From Lewinellaceae bacterium (GTDB taxonomy: Bacteria > Bacteroidota > Bacteroidia > Chitinophagales > Saprospiraceae), in contig JACJYE010000011.1 in assembly GCA_020636255.1 (NCBI GenBank), forward strand, positions 124,001-188,000: a stretch of DNA of 64,000 nucleotides, given 5' to 3'. The position numbers and the translations under genes are program-made. The notes below the pieces were generated by a model. It was not told the origin of the DNA and searched no databases. It saw nothing but the letters and a program-made list of their open reading frames with translations. Below, one piece after another: positions 41,907 to 50,046 of the stretch (positions are counted from its first letter, which is position 1; each line of letters begins with the position of its first letter).

Positions 41907-42692
41907 TTATGTATTCAACGTAATAAAACCGCCGTCGATAGGGTAGAAGGCGCCTGTGATGAAGCCCGCTTCATCGGAGCAGAGGTACAGCGCGAGCTGG
42001 GCGATCTCCTCAGGCTCTCCCATGCGCCCGATGGGCTGGGTCTTTGCCAGCTTGTCGTACATTTCCTGCTCCCGCCCGGGGTAGGTGTTGCGCAGGTAGC
42101 CGTCGACGAAGGGGGTGTGCACCCGGCCCGGCCCTATGGCGTTGCAGCGAATGTTGTCGGCGATGTAGTCTTTGGCGACGGAGTAGGCCATCGCCAGTAC
42201 GGCGCCCTTGCTCATGGAGTAGGCAAAGCGGTCGCTGATGCCCGTCACGGAGGCCACCGATGCCATGTTGAGGATGGCGCCGCCGCCGGACTGTTTCATC
42301 AGGGGCAGGCCGAAATGCAGGCAGTTGTATATGCCCTTGATATTGACCTGGTAGATGCGGTCCAGGTCCGCCTCCGTGGTGGTTTCGGCATTGCCGATAT
42401 GCGCTACGCCGGCATTGTTCACCAGGATGTCCAGCTGCCCTGCTTCCTGAAAGATCTGCTTAAAAGCCTGGCCTGTCTCCTCATGGCTGGCCACGTTGCA
42501 CTTTTTGAAAACGGCCGAGCCGCCGTCCTGCCTGATCTTCAACGCCGTTTGTTCGCCGCCTTCTTCGTCCACATCGAGGAGGAATACCCGGGCGCCCTGC
42601 CGGGCAAATACTTCACAGATGCTTTGGCCGATGCCCTTGGCGCCACCGGTGACGATCGCGGTTTTGTTTTCCAGAGAGAAAAGGGATGTCAT
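41907..42692 (-). CDS. SDR oxidoreductase, candidate 2-keto-3-deoxy-acid dehydrogenase
   Basis: A 261-residue classical short-chain dehydrogenase: NAD-binding TGGAKGIGQS, NNAGVAHIG, catalytic Ser in MASVASVTG, YSMSK (Tyr-x-x-x-Lys), and the C-terminal DGGFITLNT. The segment DNIRCNAIGPGRVHTPF and the C-terminal pattern resemble 2-keto-3-deoxy-L-fuconate dehydrogenase and BDH2-type SDRs. It overlaps the FAH-family hydrolase gene by 4 bp, the pairing expected if it oxidises the C4 hydroxyl of a 2-keto-3-deoxy acid and the hydrolase then cuts the diketone. Exact substrate not shown. Confidence 0.85.
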   Translation of the reverse strand: MTSLFSLENKTAIVTGGAKGIGQSICEVFARQGARVFLLDVDEEGGEQTALKIRQDGGSAVFKKCNVASHEETGQAFKQIFQEAGQLDILVNNAGVAHIGNAETTTEADLDRIYQVNIKGIYNCLHFGLPLMKQSGGGAILNMASVASVTGISDRFAYSMSKGAVLAMAYSVAKDYIADNIRCNAIGPGRVHTPFVDGYLRNTYPGREQEMYDKLAKTQPIGRMGEPEEIAQLALYLCSDEAGFITGAFYPIDGGFITLNT

Positions 42693-43546
42693 GCTTCGGA
42701 TTTTATGAACTCCTGCCGCTGCTGCCCCAATTGCTGGACCGACAGCTCGACGATATCGCCTGCTTTCAGGTACAGTGGGGGCTTCATGCCCAGGCCGACC
42801 CCGGGAGGCGTGCCCGTAGTGATAATGTCGCCGGCCTCGAGCTTCATGAACTGCGACAGGTAGTATACGATGTAATCGGGTTTAAAGATCATGGTCTGAG
42901 TACTGCCCTGCTGCATGAGCCTGCCGTTGACCGACAGCTCCATTTTCAGGTTGTGCACGTCGCCGATCTCGTCTTTCGTGGCCAGATAGGGCCCCAGCGG
43001 GCTGAAACCCGGGCACGATTTGCCTTTATCCCACTGGCCGCCCCGTTCCAGCTGGAACTCCCGCTCGGAGATATCGTGCATGATGCAGTATCCGGCGATG
43101 CGGCTTGCCGCTTCGGCCGGGCTATCGAGGTAGAGGCAATCCCTGTCGAGCACCAGGGCGAGCTCTACTTCCCAGTCCGTTTTAGTGCTTTTTCTGGGTA
43201 TGGCTACCGGGTCGTAGGGCCCCGAAAGGGTATTGGGCGCCTTCATGAACAGCACGGGCTCGTCCGGGATGGCCATGCCGGATTCTTTGGCATGGTCCGA
43301 AAAATTCAGGCCGATACATAAGATAGCCCCTGGCCGGGCGACGGGAGGCCCCCACCGTTCGCTTTCGGGTGCTTCCGGCAGGCTGTCGCCCTCGCGATCC
43401 AGCAATTGGCGCAAGGCTTCCAGCCCTCCGTTGGAAAAAAAGCTCCTGTCCCAGTCGTTGAAAAACGCAGAGCAGTCGAGCCGCCGCCCGTTCAGCAATA
43501 CGCCGGGTTTTTCCTGTTCTTTTGGGCCAAATCTGATGAGTTTCAT
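42689..43546 (-). CDS. Fumarylacetoacetate hydrolase-family protein, diketo-deoxy-acid hydrolase-like
   Basis: 285 residues. The N-terminus MKLIRFGPKEQEKPGVL and the core ILCIGLNFSDHAKESGM, VLFMKAPNTLSGPYDPV, TDWEVELALVLDRD (metal Glu), HDISEREFQLERGGQWDKGK and DIITTGTPPGVGLGMKPP match the subgroup containing 2,4-diketo-3-deoxy-L-fuconate/L-rhamnonate hydrolases. These cleave the diketo acid into pyruvate and a hydroxy acid such as lactate. It is translationally coupled to the SDR at 42692 (4-bp overlap). Generic annotation would be FAH-family or ureidoglycolate-lyase-like; the pathway assignment rests on context. Confidence 0.85.
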   Translation of the reverse strand: MKLIRFGPKEQEKPGVLLNGRRLDCSAFFNDWDRSFFSNGGLEALRQLLDREGDSLPEAPESERWGPPVARPGAILCIGLNFSDHAKESGMAIPDEPVLFMKAPNTLSGPYDPVAIPRKSTKTDWEVELALVLDRDCLYLDSPAEAASRIAGYCIMHDISEREFQLERGGQWDKGKSCPGFSPLGPYLATKDEIGDVHNLKMELSVNGRLMQQGSTQTMIFKPDYIVYYLSQFMKLEAGDIITTGTPPGVGLGMKPPLYLKAGDIVELSVQQLGQQRQEFIKSEA

Positions 43547-43626
43547 GGTGGTTGTGTTAAGGTTGTAAGGTCAAAATGCCGTTGTGGCGGAGCCTCCATC
43601 CAGCCCAAAGGGCGTAAAGAGATCAG

Positions 43627-43645
43627 CCACGGGCATCGCCCGTGG
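43627..43645. terminator. Short perfect hairpin between the two halves of the sugar-acid cassette
   Basis: CCACGGGC (43627-43634) pairs with GCCCGTGG (43638-43645) around an ATC loop. It lies in the 157-bp gap before the FAH gene and after the SDR at 43704, so it could reduce read-through or process the transcript. No T-run follows, and similar GGGCATCGCCC palindromes are common intergenic repeats. Confidence 0.35.
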
Positions 43646-43703
43646 TACCAAGAGCAGCAGCGGCGGAGCCACCAGCCAACATTCAGCGATCAACATTCGA
43701 CAG

Positions 43704-44468
43704 CTATCGTTTGCTGCCGGCCACCAGGATGCCCAGGCCGCCATCGATGCGGAATGCCTGGCCGGTGACAAAGGTAGCTTTGTCGCTGGATAAAAAGGCA
43801 ATCAATTCGGCAACTTCTTCCGGTTGGCCGATGCGTTTGAGGAGGTGCATATCGACGCATTCCTGGTAGACGGACTCCGGGTCGGGTGACAACTGGAAGG
43901 CATCCCGGAGCATGGGCGTATCGACGGTGCCGGGGCAGATGGCTGCGCTCCTGATGTTGGGGGCGTAGTCGACGGCGATACTTCGGGTGAGGCCCAGCAT
44001 AGCGGTTTTGGACACCGTGTAAGGCGCTACGTTTTGCTGGGTGATAAAGGCCTGCACACTCGACACATTGATGACCATACCTTTGCCGCGCTGCTGCATA
44101 TACGGTATGGCGTGTTTGGAACAAAGGAACGCGCTCTTCAGGTTGACGTTCAGCACGAGGTCCCATTCCTCTTCCGTTGTCTCGGTGACGGTAGAATACC
44201 GCTGAATGCCGGCGTTGTTCACCAGCACATCGATGCCGCCGAACTGCTTAGCGGCCTGTTCCACGGCAGCTTTTACGGCAGCTTCCTTCGACACGTCGCA
44301 GGCGATGAACAGGGCGCCGGAACCCAGTTCTTCGGCCAGTTGCCCGCCTGAAGGGTCGGTATCCAGGATCACCACGTTGGCCCTTTCGCGGTGCAGTATC
44401 CTGCTGCAGGCGCCGCCGATGCCCTTGGCGCCACCGGTGACGATGATCGTTTTTCCAAGTAATGACAT
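43704..44468 (-). CDS. SDR oxidoreductase, candidate sugar 1-dehydrogenase
   Basis: 254 residues with the SDR signatures TGGAKGIGGACSRIL, NNAGIQRYS, VSSVQAF and YTVSKTAMLGL; the end reads DGGLGILVAGSKR. It is only about as similar to the SDR at 41907 as generic SDRs are, so the two are not recent duplicates. Being 2 bp downstream of the SMP-30 lactonase gene, it is well placed to oxidise an aldose at C1 to the lactone. That role is inferred from order. Confidence 0.83.
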   Translation of the reverse strand: MSLLGKTIIVTGGAKGIGGACSRILHRERANVVILDTDPSGGQLAEELGSGALFIACDVSKEAAVKAAVEQAAKQFGGIDVLVNNAGIQRYSTVTETTEEEWDLVLNVNLKSAFLCSKHAIPYMQQRGKGMVINVSSVQAFITQQNVAPYTVSKTAMLGLTRSIAVDYAPNIRSAAICPGTVDTPMLRDAFQLSPDPESVYQECVDMHLLKRIGQPEEVAELIAFLSSDKATFVTGQAFRIDGGLGILVAGSKR

Positions 44469-44470
44469 GC

Positions 44471-45328
44471 TCAGTCTTTTTTCAGGTGTGAAGGCAGTGG
44501 GAGTCCAGGTGTCTCCAGGTCGATCCTGGTGATATGCCAGCGCCCCAGGTTCGCGCAGAACAGCTGGCTTAAGCCAGGCCCGCCAAATGCTATATTGGTC
44601 GTATTGGAAAGCGTGTGGGCATCCCAGTCATAGATCAGCACGCTTACCTCGTGTGCGGGCGTCACGCGGAAGATCTTGCTGGGAGCATAGCAGGAGACGT
44701 ACAGGTTGCCTGCTGCGTCGAAGGCCATGCCGTCGGGCACCGTTTCCGGCAAGGTACAAACCAGGGTGCGTTCCCCCGCTGCGCCATCGGGAAGGATGGC
44801 CACCCGTTCGACGCCGGGCAGGAACGAGGCGACGACATAGAGGTAGTTCCCATCGGGGCCAAGCGCCATTCCGTTGGCAAAATTGAAAGGGCCGTGGCAC
44901 CATATTTGCCCCTGCCCCGAGGGCGTGAATTTGAAGATCTTACCCTTCACTTCCCGAAAAACGCCGCTCTCGCTAACGTAGAGGTTCCCGGCGGCGTCGA
45001 ACACGGGATAGTTAGGGATGTTGAAGTGTTCGCCTTCGGCGCCGGTGGCGAATTTTTCCAGTTTGTGGCTGCCCATGTCCAGTCGCCATACGCACTTATG
45101 GCCCAGGTCGCAAACGGCCAGCCACCCGGCTCCGGGGCTGAAGGCGATGCCCAGGACGAAGCCGCCGGTGTTTGCAACCTCTTCCACTTTTTTCCCGCCG
45201 TCGGTGATGCGGTACACCTGCCCGGCCTCGCCGCCTGCCCAGATGCTGCCGTCAGGATGAACGGCGACGCATTCCGGGTGGTCGAGGCCGTCGGCGTAGA
45301 TACTTGCTTTTTGAAGTAAGGGATGCAT
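44471..45328 (-). CDS. SMP-30/gluconolactonase-family lactonase
   Basis: A 285-residue six-bladed propeller of the SMP-30/LRE family. Repeated strands are GLDHPECVAVHPDGSIWAGG, NYPVFDAAGNLYVSESG, NFANGMALGPDGNYLYV and PDGMAFDAAGNLYVSC; they place the metal-binding Glu, Asn and Asp at standard positions. Members open sugar-acid lactones. It has no signal peptide, so it is cytoplasmic. It sits between the mutarotase-like gene (15-bp gap) and the SDR (2-bp gap). Confidence 0.88.
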   Translation of the reverse strand: MHPLLQKASIYADGLDHPECVAVHPDGSIWAGGEAGQVYRITDGGKKVEEVANTGGFVLGIAFSPGAGWLAVCDLGHKCVWRLDMGSHKLEKFATGAEGEHFNIPNYPVFDAAGNLYVSESGVFREVKGKIFKFTPSGQGQIWCHGPFNFANGMALGPDGNYLYVVASFLPGVERVAILPDGAAGERTLVCTLPETVPDGMAFDAAGNLYVSCYAPSKIFRVTPAHEVSVLIYDWDAHTLSNTTNIAFGGPGLSQLFCANLGRWHITRIDLETPGLPLPSHLKKD

Positions 45329-45343
45329 GTTGTTGATTTATAG

Positions 45344-46378
45344 TTAACCTACCACCACTTCCGCCTTCAGGCTGGCCTCCCGCATTTCTCCGGCTTCCAG
45401 CCGAAGCCATTCGCCATCGGCGATAGCCTGCCCGGCGTCGGGGCGCCAGCGCGAAGTCCAGGGCTCCAGGCCTATGGCGTATGCATTGCCCCACCAGGGC
45501 GAATCCTGGGTGGCATAGCGTTCCTGCCAGTACCAGAGGTAGCGAAATACGCTGGCATCCCAGCTCACGGAGAAGCCGACTTCTTTTTCCTCGTTCCGGA
45601 TCGTGTAATACCCTTTTTTGTCGAAGCCGGACAGATAGGCCAGGTCGCTGTACGGGCTTTCCTGCTCGGGGGGCAGGTAGCTGGCGTCGTCCCATTGGCC
45701 GTTGATGTTTTTAGCCTGAGGCCAGTTCGTTTCAATATCCGGGACAAAACGCCGGTGGGCCGGTACTGTTGGCTCGGCGATCATCGTTCGGGCATTGGTG
45801 ATGAGGCGGCCGCCTTCCCGCAGGAAGGGAAGCCCGAAAGCGATATGGTGCCCCCACATAATGTCGAGGTGGGTACCCGATTCGTTGGTGAGCTGCTCAT
45901 CGATATAAAGGGCGGCCTCGTCGGCTACTATGCTCAGCGTCTTTTCGATCAGGACGGGCACCCGCAGCGGGCGGGCCCAGAGTTTTACCGCTACCAGGCC
46001 CGGCTTGTCCTCGATGATGGCGTATTTCCAGGGTATCATCCACACCTCGCCGTGCTGGCCCAGAGAGGCCCCCCGGTAGCGGAAGGTAGGGCTGTTGGGC
46101 AGGGCTTCCTGCCAGCCGCCGTAATAATAGTCTTCCATCTGGTTGGGGGTGTCGCGCAGCTGGGGAAAATGGTGTTGAGGGTTGATGATGCCTTTTTGCA
46201 GCCGCAGCATAAAATCGAGGCTACGGGGTTTGTAATAGAACTCAAAAATATCACTACCTCTGCCGGCCAGGATGCCGATACGGAGATAGTCGTTCTCCAT
46301 CCGGATCACTTTCATGTCTTTATAGTCCCAGTCGTCGGAGATGGAACAGCGCCCAACGGGGAAAACGGGTAGTTGCAT
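45344..46378 (-). CDS. DUF4432-type aldose epimerase-like protein
   Basis: 344 residues with a galactose-mutarotase-like beta-sandwich. The segments MENDYLRIGILAGRGSDIFE, GGWQEALPNSP, GQHGEVWMIPWKY and HLDIMWGHHIAFGLPFL match DUF4432 (YjbB/aldose 1-epimerase superfamily; recall-based). The paired His of GHHIAFG resembles the mutarotase catalytic region. A mutarotase would supply the anomer used by a C1 dehydrogenase. It is co-transcribed with the lactonase and dehydratase (31-bp gap to the latter). Confidence 0.75.
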   Translation of the reverse strand: MQLPVFPVGRCSISDDWDYKDMKVIRMENDYLRIGILAGRGSDIFEFYYKPRSLDFMLRLQKGIINPQHHFPQLRDTPNQMEDYYYGGWQEALPNSPTFRYRGASLGQHGEVWMIPWKYAIIEDKPGLVAVKLWARPLRVPVLIEKTLSIVADEAALYIDEQLTNESGTHLDIMWGHHIAFGLPFLREGGRLITNARTMIAEPTVPAHRRFVPDIETNWPQAKNINGQWDDASYLPPEQESPYSDLAYLSGFDKKGYYTIRNEEKEVGFSVSWDASVFRYLWYWQERYATQDSPWWGNAYAIGLEPWTSRWRPDAGQAIADGEWLRLEAGEMREASLKAEVVVG

Positions 46379-46409
46379 ATTGTCGTGTTGGTTTTTGTTT
46401 AAAAAAGGG

Positions 46410-47480
46410 CTAATCTACTCCAATGGCCTGCATGGCGCCTTTCATATAACCCAGGGCAAAGGCCATGCCGGCATGCCAGGGGGCCTTACAGCTCATTTCC
46501 GGGGTATGGTCAGGGATCAGCACGCCATCGTAGTTGTTCTTTTTCAGGATGCGCAGGGCACGGGCCATGTCGATGTCGCCTTCGTCTACAAAAGCTTCTC
46601 TGTAGTGGGGCACCTTGCCTTTGACGTTGCGAAAGTGGATATAACCGATCTTTCCGGCAGCAGCGTACTTGTCCAGTATGGCGTAGATGTCGCTTTCTTT
46701 CATTTCCTGTAAGGTGCCCATACAGAATTCGAAGGTATTGGATGGGCTGTCCGACACCTCCAGCAGGCGTTCGTATTCGCCGGGAAGGTAAAACAGCCGG
46801 GCGGTTCCCCGCAGCTCAGCTACCGGCGGGTCGTCGGGGTGGGCGGCCAGCCGTACGCCAGACTCCTCGGCAACAGGCAGCAGCTCACCCAGAAAAAAAC
46901 GCAGGCGTTCCCACATCTCCTCGCGTGAAACCGGCGCCACCACCCCGGCAGGGGCTTCAGTATCGTAGGCCATATTCCACACCATGCCGTTTGGAATGGG
47001 CCTGTGCACGTCAATGGTTTCCTGGTTGAACTCTACCGACATGGCCTGGCCGCGGCCTGAAGGGCGGCTCGACCACCCCCATACGCCGGCGAGGCTGAAG
47101 TAGTATCCCATAACCGGTATGCCCGCCCGGCCGATATTCCGGATCGTGGCCTTCAGGCCTTCCATCTGTTGCGCCTTTTTGGGGCCATCCAGCAGGACGT
47201 CGTACCAGTGGGCAGGGTCGAAGTTCTCGATGCCGGCCAGGGTGAGGCCATGCGATTCCACCTGCCGCCGTAGCGCAAGCAGCTCGTCATACGTCCACAG
47301 CTTGCCTTCGTTATGGGTGGCGCCCCAGCCGTCGAGGTAGTTCTGCGTCAGGGAAGGGCTGTCGCCTCCCTTTACGTAATCGACCAGCTGTGCGATGATA
47401 TGGGTAGCTCCGGCCTGGCGGGCAAAGCGGAAATTGGCGTCGTTGAGCAAGCTTCGGTAAAGTCCGAGTCCGAGTTTCAT
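46410..47480 (-). CDS. uxuA: Mannonate dehydratase-like protein (UxuA family)
   Basis: A 356-residue TIM-barrel protein that in classical members turns D-mannonate into 2-keto-3-deoxy-D-gluconate. Segments shared with UxuA are NIGRAGIPVMGYYFSLAGVWG, the metal-ligand regions RLAAHPDDPP, FEFCMGTLQEM, GYIHFRNVKGKVPHYREAFV and LIPDHTPEMS. It starts the minus-strand sugar-acid cassette (ATG at 47480). Whether it acts on mannonate or on a deoxy analogue such as fuconate or rhamnonate cannot be told from sequence. Mannosidases elsewhere in the locus favour mannonate; the FAH subgroup favours deoxy sugars. Confidence 0.85.
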   Translation of the reverse strand: MKLGLGLYRSLLNDANFRFARQAGATHIIAQLVDYVKGGDSPSLTQNYLDGWGATHNEGKLWTYDELLALRRQVESHGLTLAGIENFDPAHWYDVLLDGPKKAQQMEGLKATIRNIGRAGIPVMGYYFSLAGVWGWSSRPSGRGQAMSVEFNQETIDVHRPIPNGMVWNMAYDTEAPAGVVAPVSREEMWERLRFFLGELLPVAEESGVRLAAHPDDPPVAELRGTARLFYLPGEYERLLEVSDSPSNTFEFCMGTLQEMKESDIYAILDKYAAAGKIGYIHFRNVKGKVPHYREAFVDEGDIDMARALRILKKNNYDGVLIPDHTPEMSCKAPWHAGMAFALGYMKGAMQAIGVD

Positions 47481-47603
47481 AAGGCTTCAAGTTAGGGATT
47501 TCAAAATAAAACAATGGCACGAGCAGGCAGTATTTTATGTGCTTTTTTACTACATTGAGGCAAGGCCGTTTTCCGGCCTCCGGCCGCTAAAAGCTATGTG
47601 CTC

Positions 47604-48752
47604 ATGATTCGTTCAAGGTACTTCTTTGTTTCAACTTTTTTCTTCCTGTTGCTTCCAGCCGCCCTCTTTTTTGCCGGCTGTGAAAAAGAAGAGGACGATT
47701 TTACCAAAGGCTCCTTTTATCCCAACCTGGAAGAGCCCACCGACACGTCGGGAACTACTATAGAAGAAGGCTGTTGGGAGGCGCCGGTCAGCATCCGCAA
47801 AGCGGAGGCCTTCAACGCCTATTTCACCCGCTATGGCGGAGGCTGGACGGGCGGTGACGCTACCTATTCGATCCCCCTGCCCGACGGGCGGCAGCTCTGG
47901 CTGTTCGGCGATACTTTTCTGGGCATCGTCAACGCCAACCGCTCACGGCCTGCTACGGGGCTGATCAACAATACTTTCGTCGTGCAGGATGGCGATGATT
48001 TTACGACCCTTTATTCCGGCTCTGCCGGCAATGCATCGGCTTTCGTTAAACCGCAGGAAGCTGGCTGGTGGTACTGGCCGGGCCATGGCGTGGCACGGGG
48101 CGATACGCTGGAAGTGGTGCTGTTTGGTTTTAAGAACGAAAGCGGCGGCGCCTGGGGTTTTGCCTATACCAGTATCGATGTTGCGAAGTTTACCCTGCCC
48201 GATATCAGCCTGGTGTCCATCGAGCGGAAGGTGGAGGGCCCTACCGTGAATTACGGCGCCTGTGTGATGGAAGAGGATGGGTATTATTACCTGTACGGTG
48301 CTGAGAAAGACGGCCTGGCGAAATACCTGCACGTGGCGCGCGTGCCGGTGGCCGAGGGGCTGGCAGGCAGCTGGTCTTACTACGACGGTGTTTCATGGGT
48401 GGATGATCCCGATAAAAGCGCCCGCCTGTTCGGCAACGTGTCGGAGCAGTTTTCCGTATTCCGCTACGAGGGCCGGTACTACCTGCTGACCCAACACCAC
48501 ATCCTGGGCGGAGAGGCCTACCGCTACCGTTCGGACAGCCCCGTTGGCCCGTTCACCGATAAGCTTCTGCTCTATTGTACGCCGCAAACGGGCGGCAATA
48601 TCTTTACCTATAACGCCTTTGCCCATACCCAGTTCCTTGCCGACGGGGCGCTGCTGGTGTCCTATAACGTGAACAGCTTCGAGTTTTCCGACCTGTTTAC
48701 CAATGCGGATAACTACCGGCCGTATTTCGTTTGGGTGGAAGGATGGGAGTAA
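47604..48752 (+). CDS. DUF4185/DUF5005-like predicted propeller lipoprotein (paralogue 2)
   Basis: 382 residues from the ATG at 47604, two codons into a GTG-started frame. The signal MIRSRYFFVSTFFFLLLPAA ends in the lipobox FFAGC followed by the acidic EKEEDD, a Bacteroidota surface-lipoprotein export pattern. The propeller has FTRYGGGWTGGDATYSIPLP, LWLFGDTFLG, NNTFVVQDG, YYLYGAEKDGLAKYLHVARV and a C-terminal SYNVNSFEFSDLF. It is the most divergent of the three paralogues and closest to DUF4185. A surface glycan-binding or glycosidase role is inferred. Paralogue 3 starts 50 bp downstream. Confidence 0.65.
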   Translation: MIRSRYFFVSTFFFLLLPAALFFAGCEKEEDDFTKGSFYPNLEEPTDTSGTTIEEGCWEAPVSIRKAEAFNAYFTRYGGGWTGGDATYSIPLPDGRQLWLFGDTFLGIVNANRSRPATGLINNTFVVQDGDDFTTLYSGSAGNASAFVKPQEAGWWYWPGHGVARGDTLEVVLFGFKNESGGAWGFAYTSIDVAKFTLPDISLVSIERKVEGPTVNYGACVMEEDGYYYLYGAEKDGLAKYLHVARVPVAEGLAGSWSYYDGVSWVDDPDKSARLFGNVSEQFSVFRYEGRYYLLTQHHILGGEAYRYRSDSPVGPFTDKLLLYCTPQTGGNIFTYNAFAHTQFLADGALLVSYNVNSFEFSDLFTNADNYRPYFVWVEGWE

Positions 48753-48801
48753 AAGCCCGGCAGTCCGTTTTACAGCATTCTACAAACCATACCCCCATAC
48801 A

Positions 48802-49989
48802 ATGAGACAACCATCCTTATCCATTTGCATTCTTCTCGTATTTACGCTGTTGGCCCAGGGATGCAACACCTCCAAACAGGCCACACAGCCCGTTTCCTAC
48901 GAACTGCATTACACGGTAGAAGCGGCCCCGGAATGGACGGAGCTCTTTTACCGTAAATCCGGCTGGTTCGGAGCCGACGGCATCTTTACCTTTTCACTGG
49001 ATGGCGCCGAGCAGCCTCGCAATGATGCCGAACGGGAGGTGATGTTCATTTTCAGCGATACCTTTGTCGGAGAAGTTGAAGATGATAAGCCGGGAGCTGG
49101 TTACGCAATGGTGAACAACAGCGTGGCCTACCTGAAAGGGCAAACACCTCACCCCGATAGCATTCATTTTTTTTATAAGCAGGATGCATCAGGTACGCCT
49201 CAAACTTTTTTCGTGCCCGATAACGCCAATGCCCGTAAAGGGCAGTACTTCTGGCTGGGCGATGGGTTCGTCAACAGGGATCGGGACAATACGCTCTACC
49301 TGTTCGCCTACCATATCGAAATGACGGGCCCGGGGGTATTCGATTTTATCGAACCCAATGTATCACTGCTGGCCATCCCCGCCGGCAGCAGGCCGCCCTT
49401 TGACGATTACCGGCAGCTCACGACGCCCCTCCACCTCAATGCTGAGGCCCTGGGCGAAGGCAATATGGGCGCCGGCGTACTGGTGAATACCGGCTGGGCC
49501 GGCGCACCGCATCCCGATGGTTATGTCTATATTTACGGCTGTGTGGGCAAGGATAAGAACCTGCTCGTGGCAAGGGTGAAGCCTGGACAGTTTGAGGATT
49601 TCGGAAAATGGCGCTATTGGAATGGCCGCGGCTGGGATAAGGATAAGGGCAAACTGGCCCCCGTGGCCAATGCGGTTTCCAACGAGCTGAGCGTTACACC
49701 GCTGCCCGACGGGCGCTATTTGCTCATTTTTCAGGTGTTCGGCCTATCCGACAAGGTAGGCCTTTGCGTGGGGCAAAGCCCGGTTGGCCCTTTCGGCCCC
49801 ATTCAGGAGATCTGGCGCACCCCCGAGATCGACGAGGGCCTGCTGCCCTATAACGCCAAAGCCCATCCCTGCCTCTCCAAGCCGGGAGAGCTGCTCATCA
49901 GCTACAATACCATCACCTTCGATTTCTGGAACGACATCCAAAAGAATGCGCACATCTACCGCCCCAGGTTTATCAGGCTGAAGTTTTAA
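48802..49989 (+). CDS. DUF5005/DUF4185-like predicted propeller lipoprotein (paralogue 3)
   Basis: 395 residues from the ATG at 48802 (MRQPSLSICILLVFTLLAQG-C lipobox). The frame is open upstream into paralogue 2 but the ATG gives a standard lipoprotein signal. It is clearly close to paralogue 1: WTELFYRKSGWFGADGIFTF, FIFSDTFVGEVE, YFWLGDGFVNRDRDNTLYLF, SNELSVTPLPDGRYLLIFQ and YNAKAHPCLSKPGELLISYN, then RPRFIRLKF. Function is probably surface glycan recognition or cleavage. It ends near a hairpin (50003-50033). Confidence 0.65.
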   Translation: MRQPSLSICILLVFTLLAQGCNTSKQATQPVSYELHYTVEAAPEWTELFYRKSGWFGADGIFTFSLDGAEQPRNDAEREVMFIFSDTFVGEVEDDKPGAGYAMVNNSVAYLKGQTPHPDSIHFFYKQDASGTPQTFFVPDNANARKGQYFWLGDGFVNRDRDNTLYLFAYHIEMTGPGVFDFIEPNVSLLAIPAGSRPPFDDYRQLTTPLHLNAEALGEGNMGAGVLVNTGWAGAPHPDGYVYIYGCVGKDKNLLVARVKPGQFEDFGKWRYWNGRGWDKDKGKLAPVANAVSNELSVTPLPDGRYLLIFQVFGLSDKVGLCVGQSPVGPFGPIQEIWRTPEIDEGLLPYNAKAHPCLSKPGELLISYNTITFDFWNDIQKNAHIYRPRFIRLKF

Positions 49990-50002
49990 AGCTTGTTTGA
50001 AG

Positions 50003-50034
50003 GCTGCCTCAGCGCTTACTTCTGAGACAGCCTC
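50003..50034. terminator. Hairpin between convergent genes; partial third copy of the 53-bp repeat
   Basis: GGCTGCCTCAG (50003-50013) pairs with CTGAGACAGCC (50023-50033), one mismatch, loop of nine. On the minus strand 50034-50014 reads as the first 21 nt of the 53-bp repeat family with one difference. It therefore acts as a bidirectional stop between the DUF5005-like gene and the lipoprotein gene and is derived from, or the source of, the repeat. Just upstream, 49989-49999 resembles the AAACAAGCTCTAA terminus in reverse. Confidence 0.6.
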
Positions 50035-50046
50035 AAAACGCAGGCC

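Noticed and set aside
43591..43680. Small coding gene in the gap between the SDR and FAH genes
   Set aside because: Short frames there follow the GGGCATCGCCC palindrome and have no ribosome site or recognisable product.
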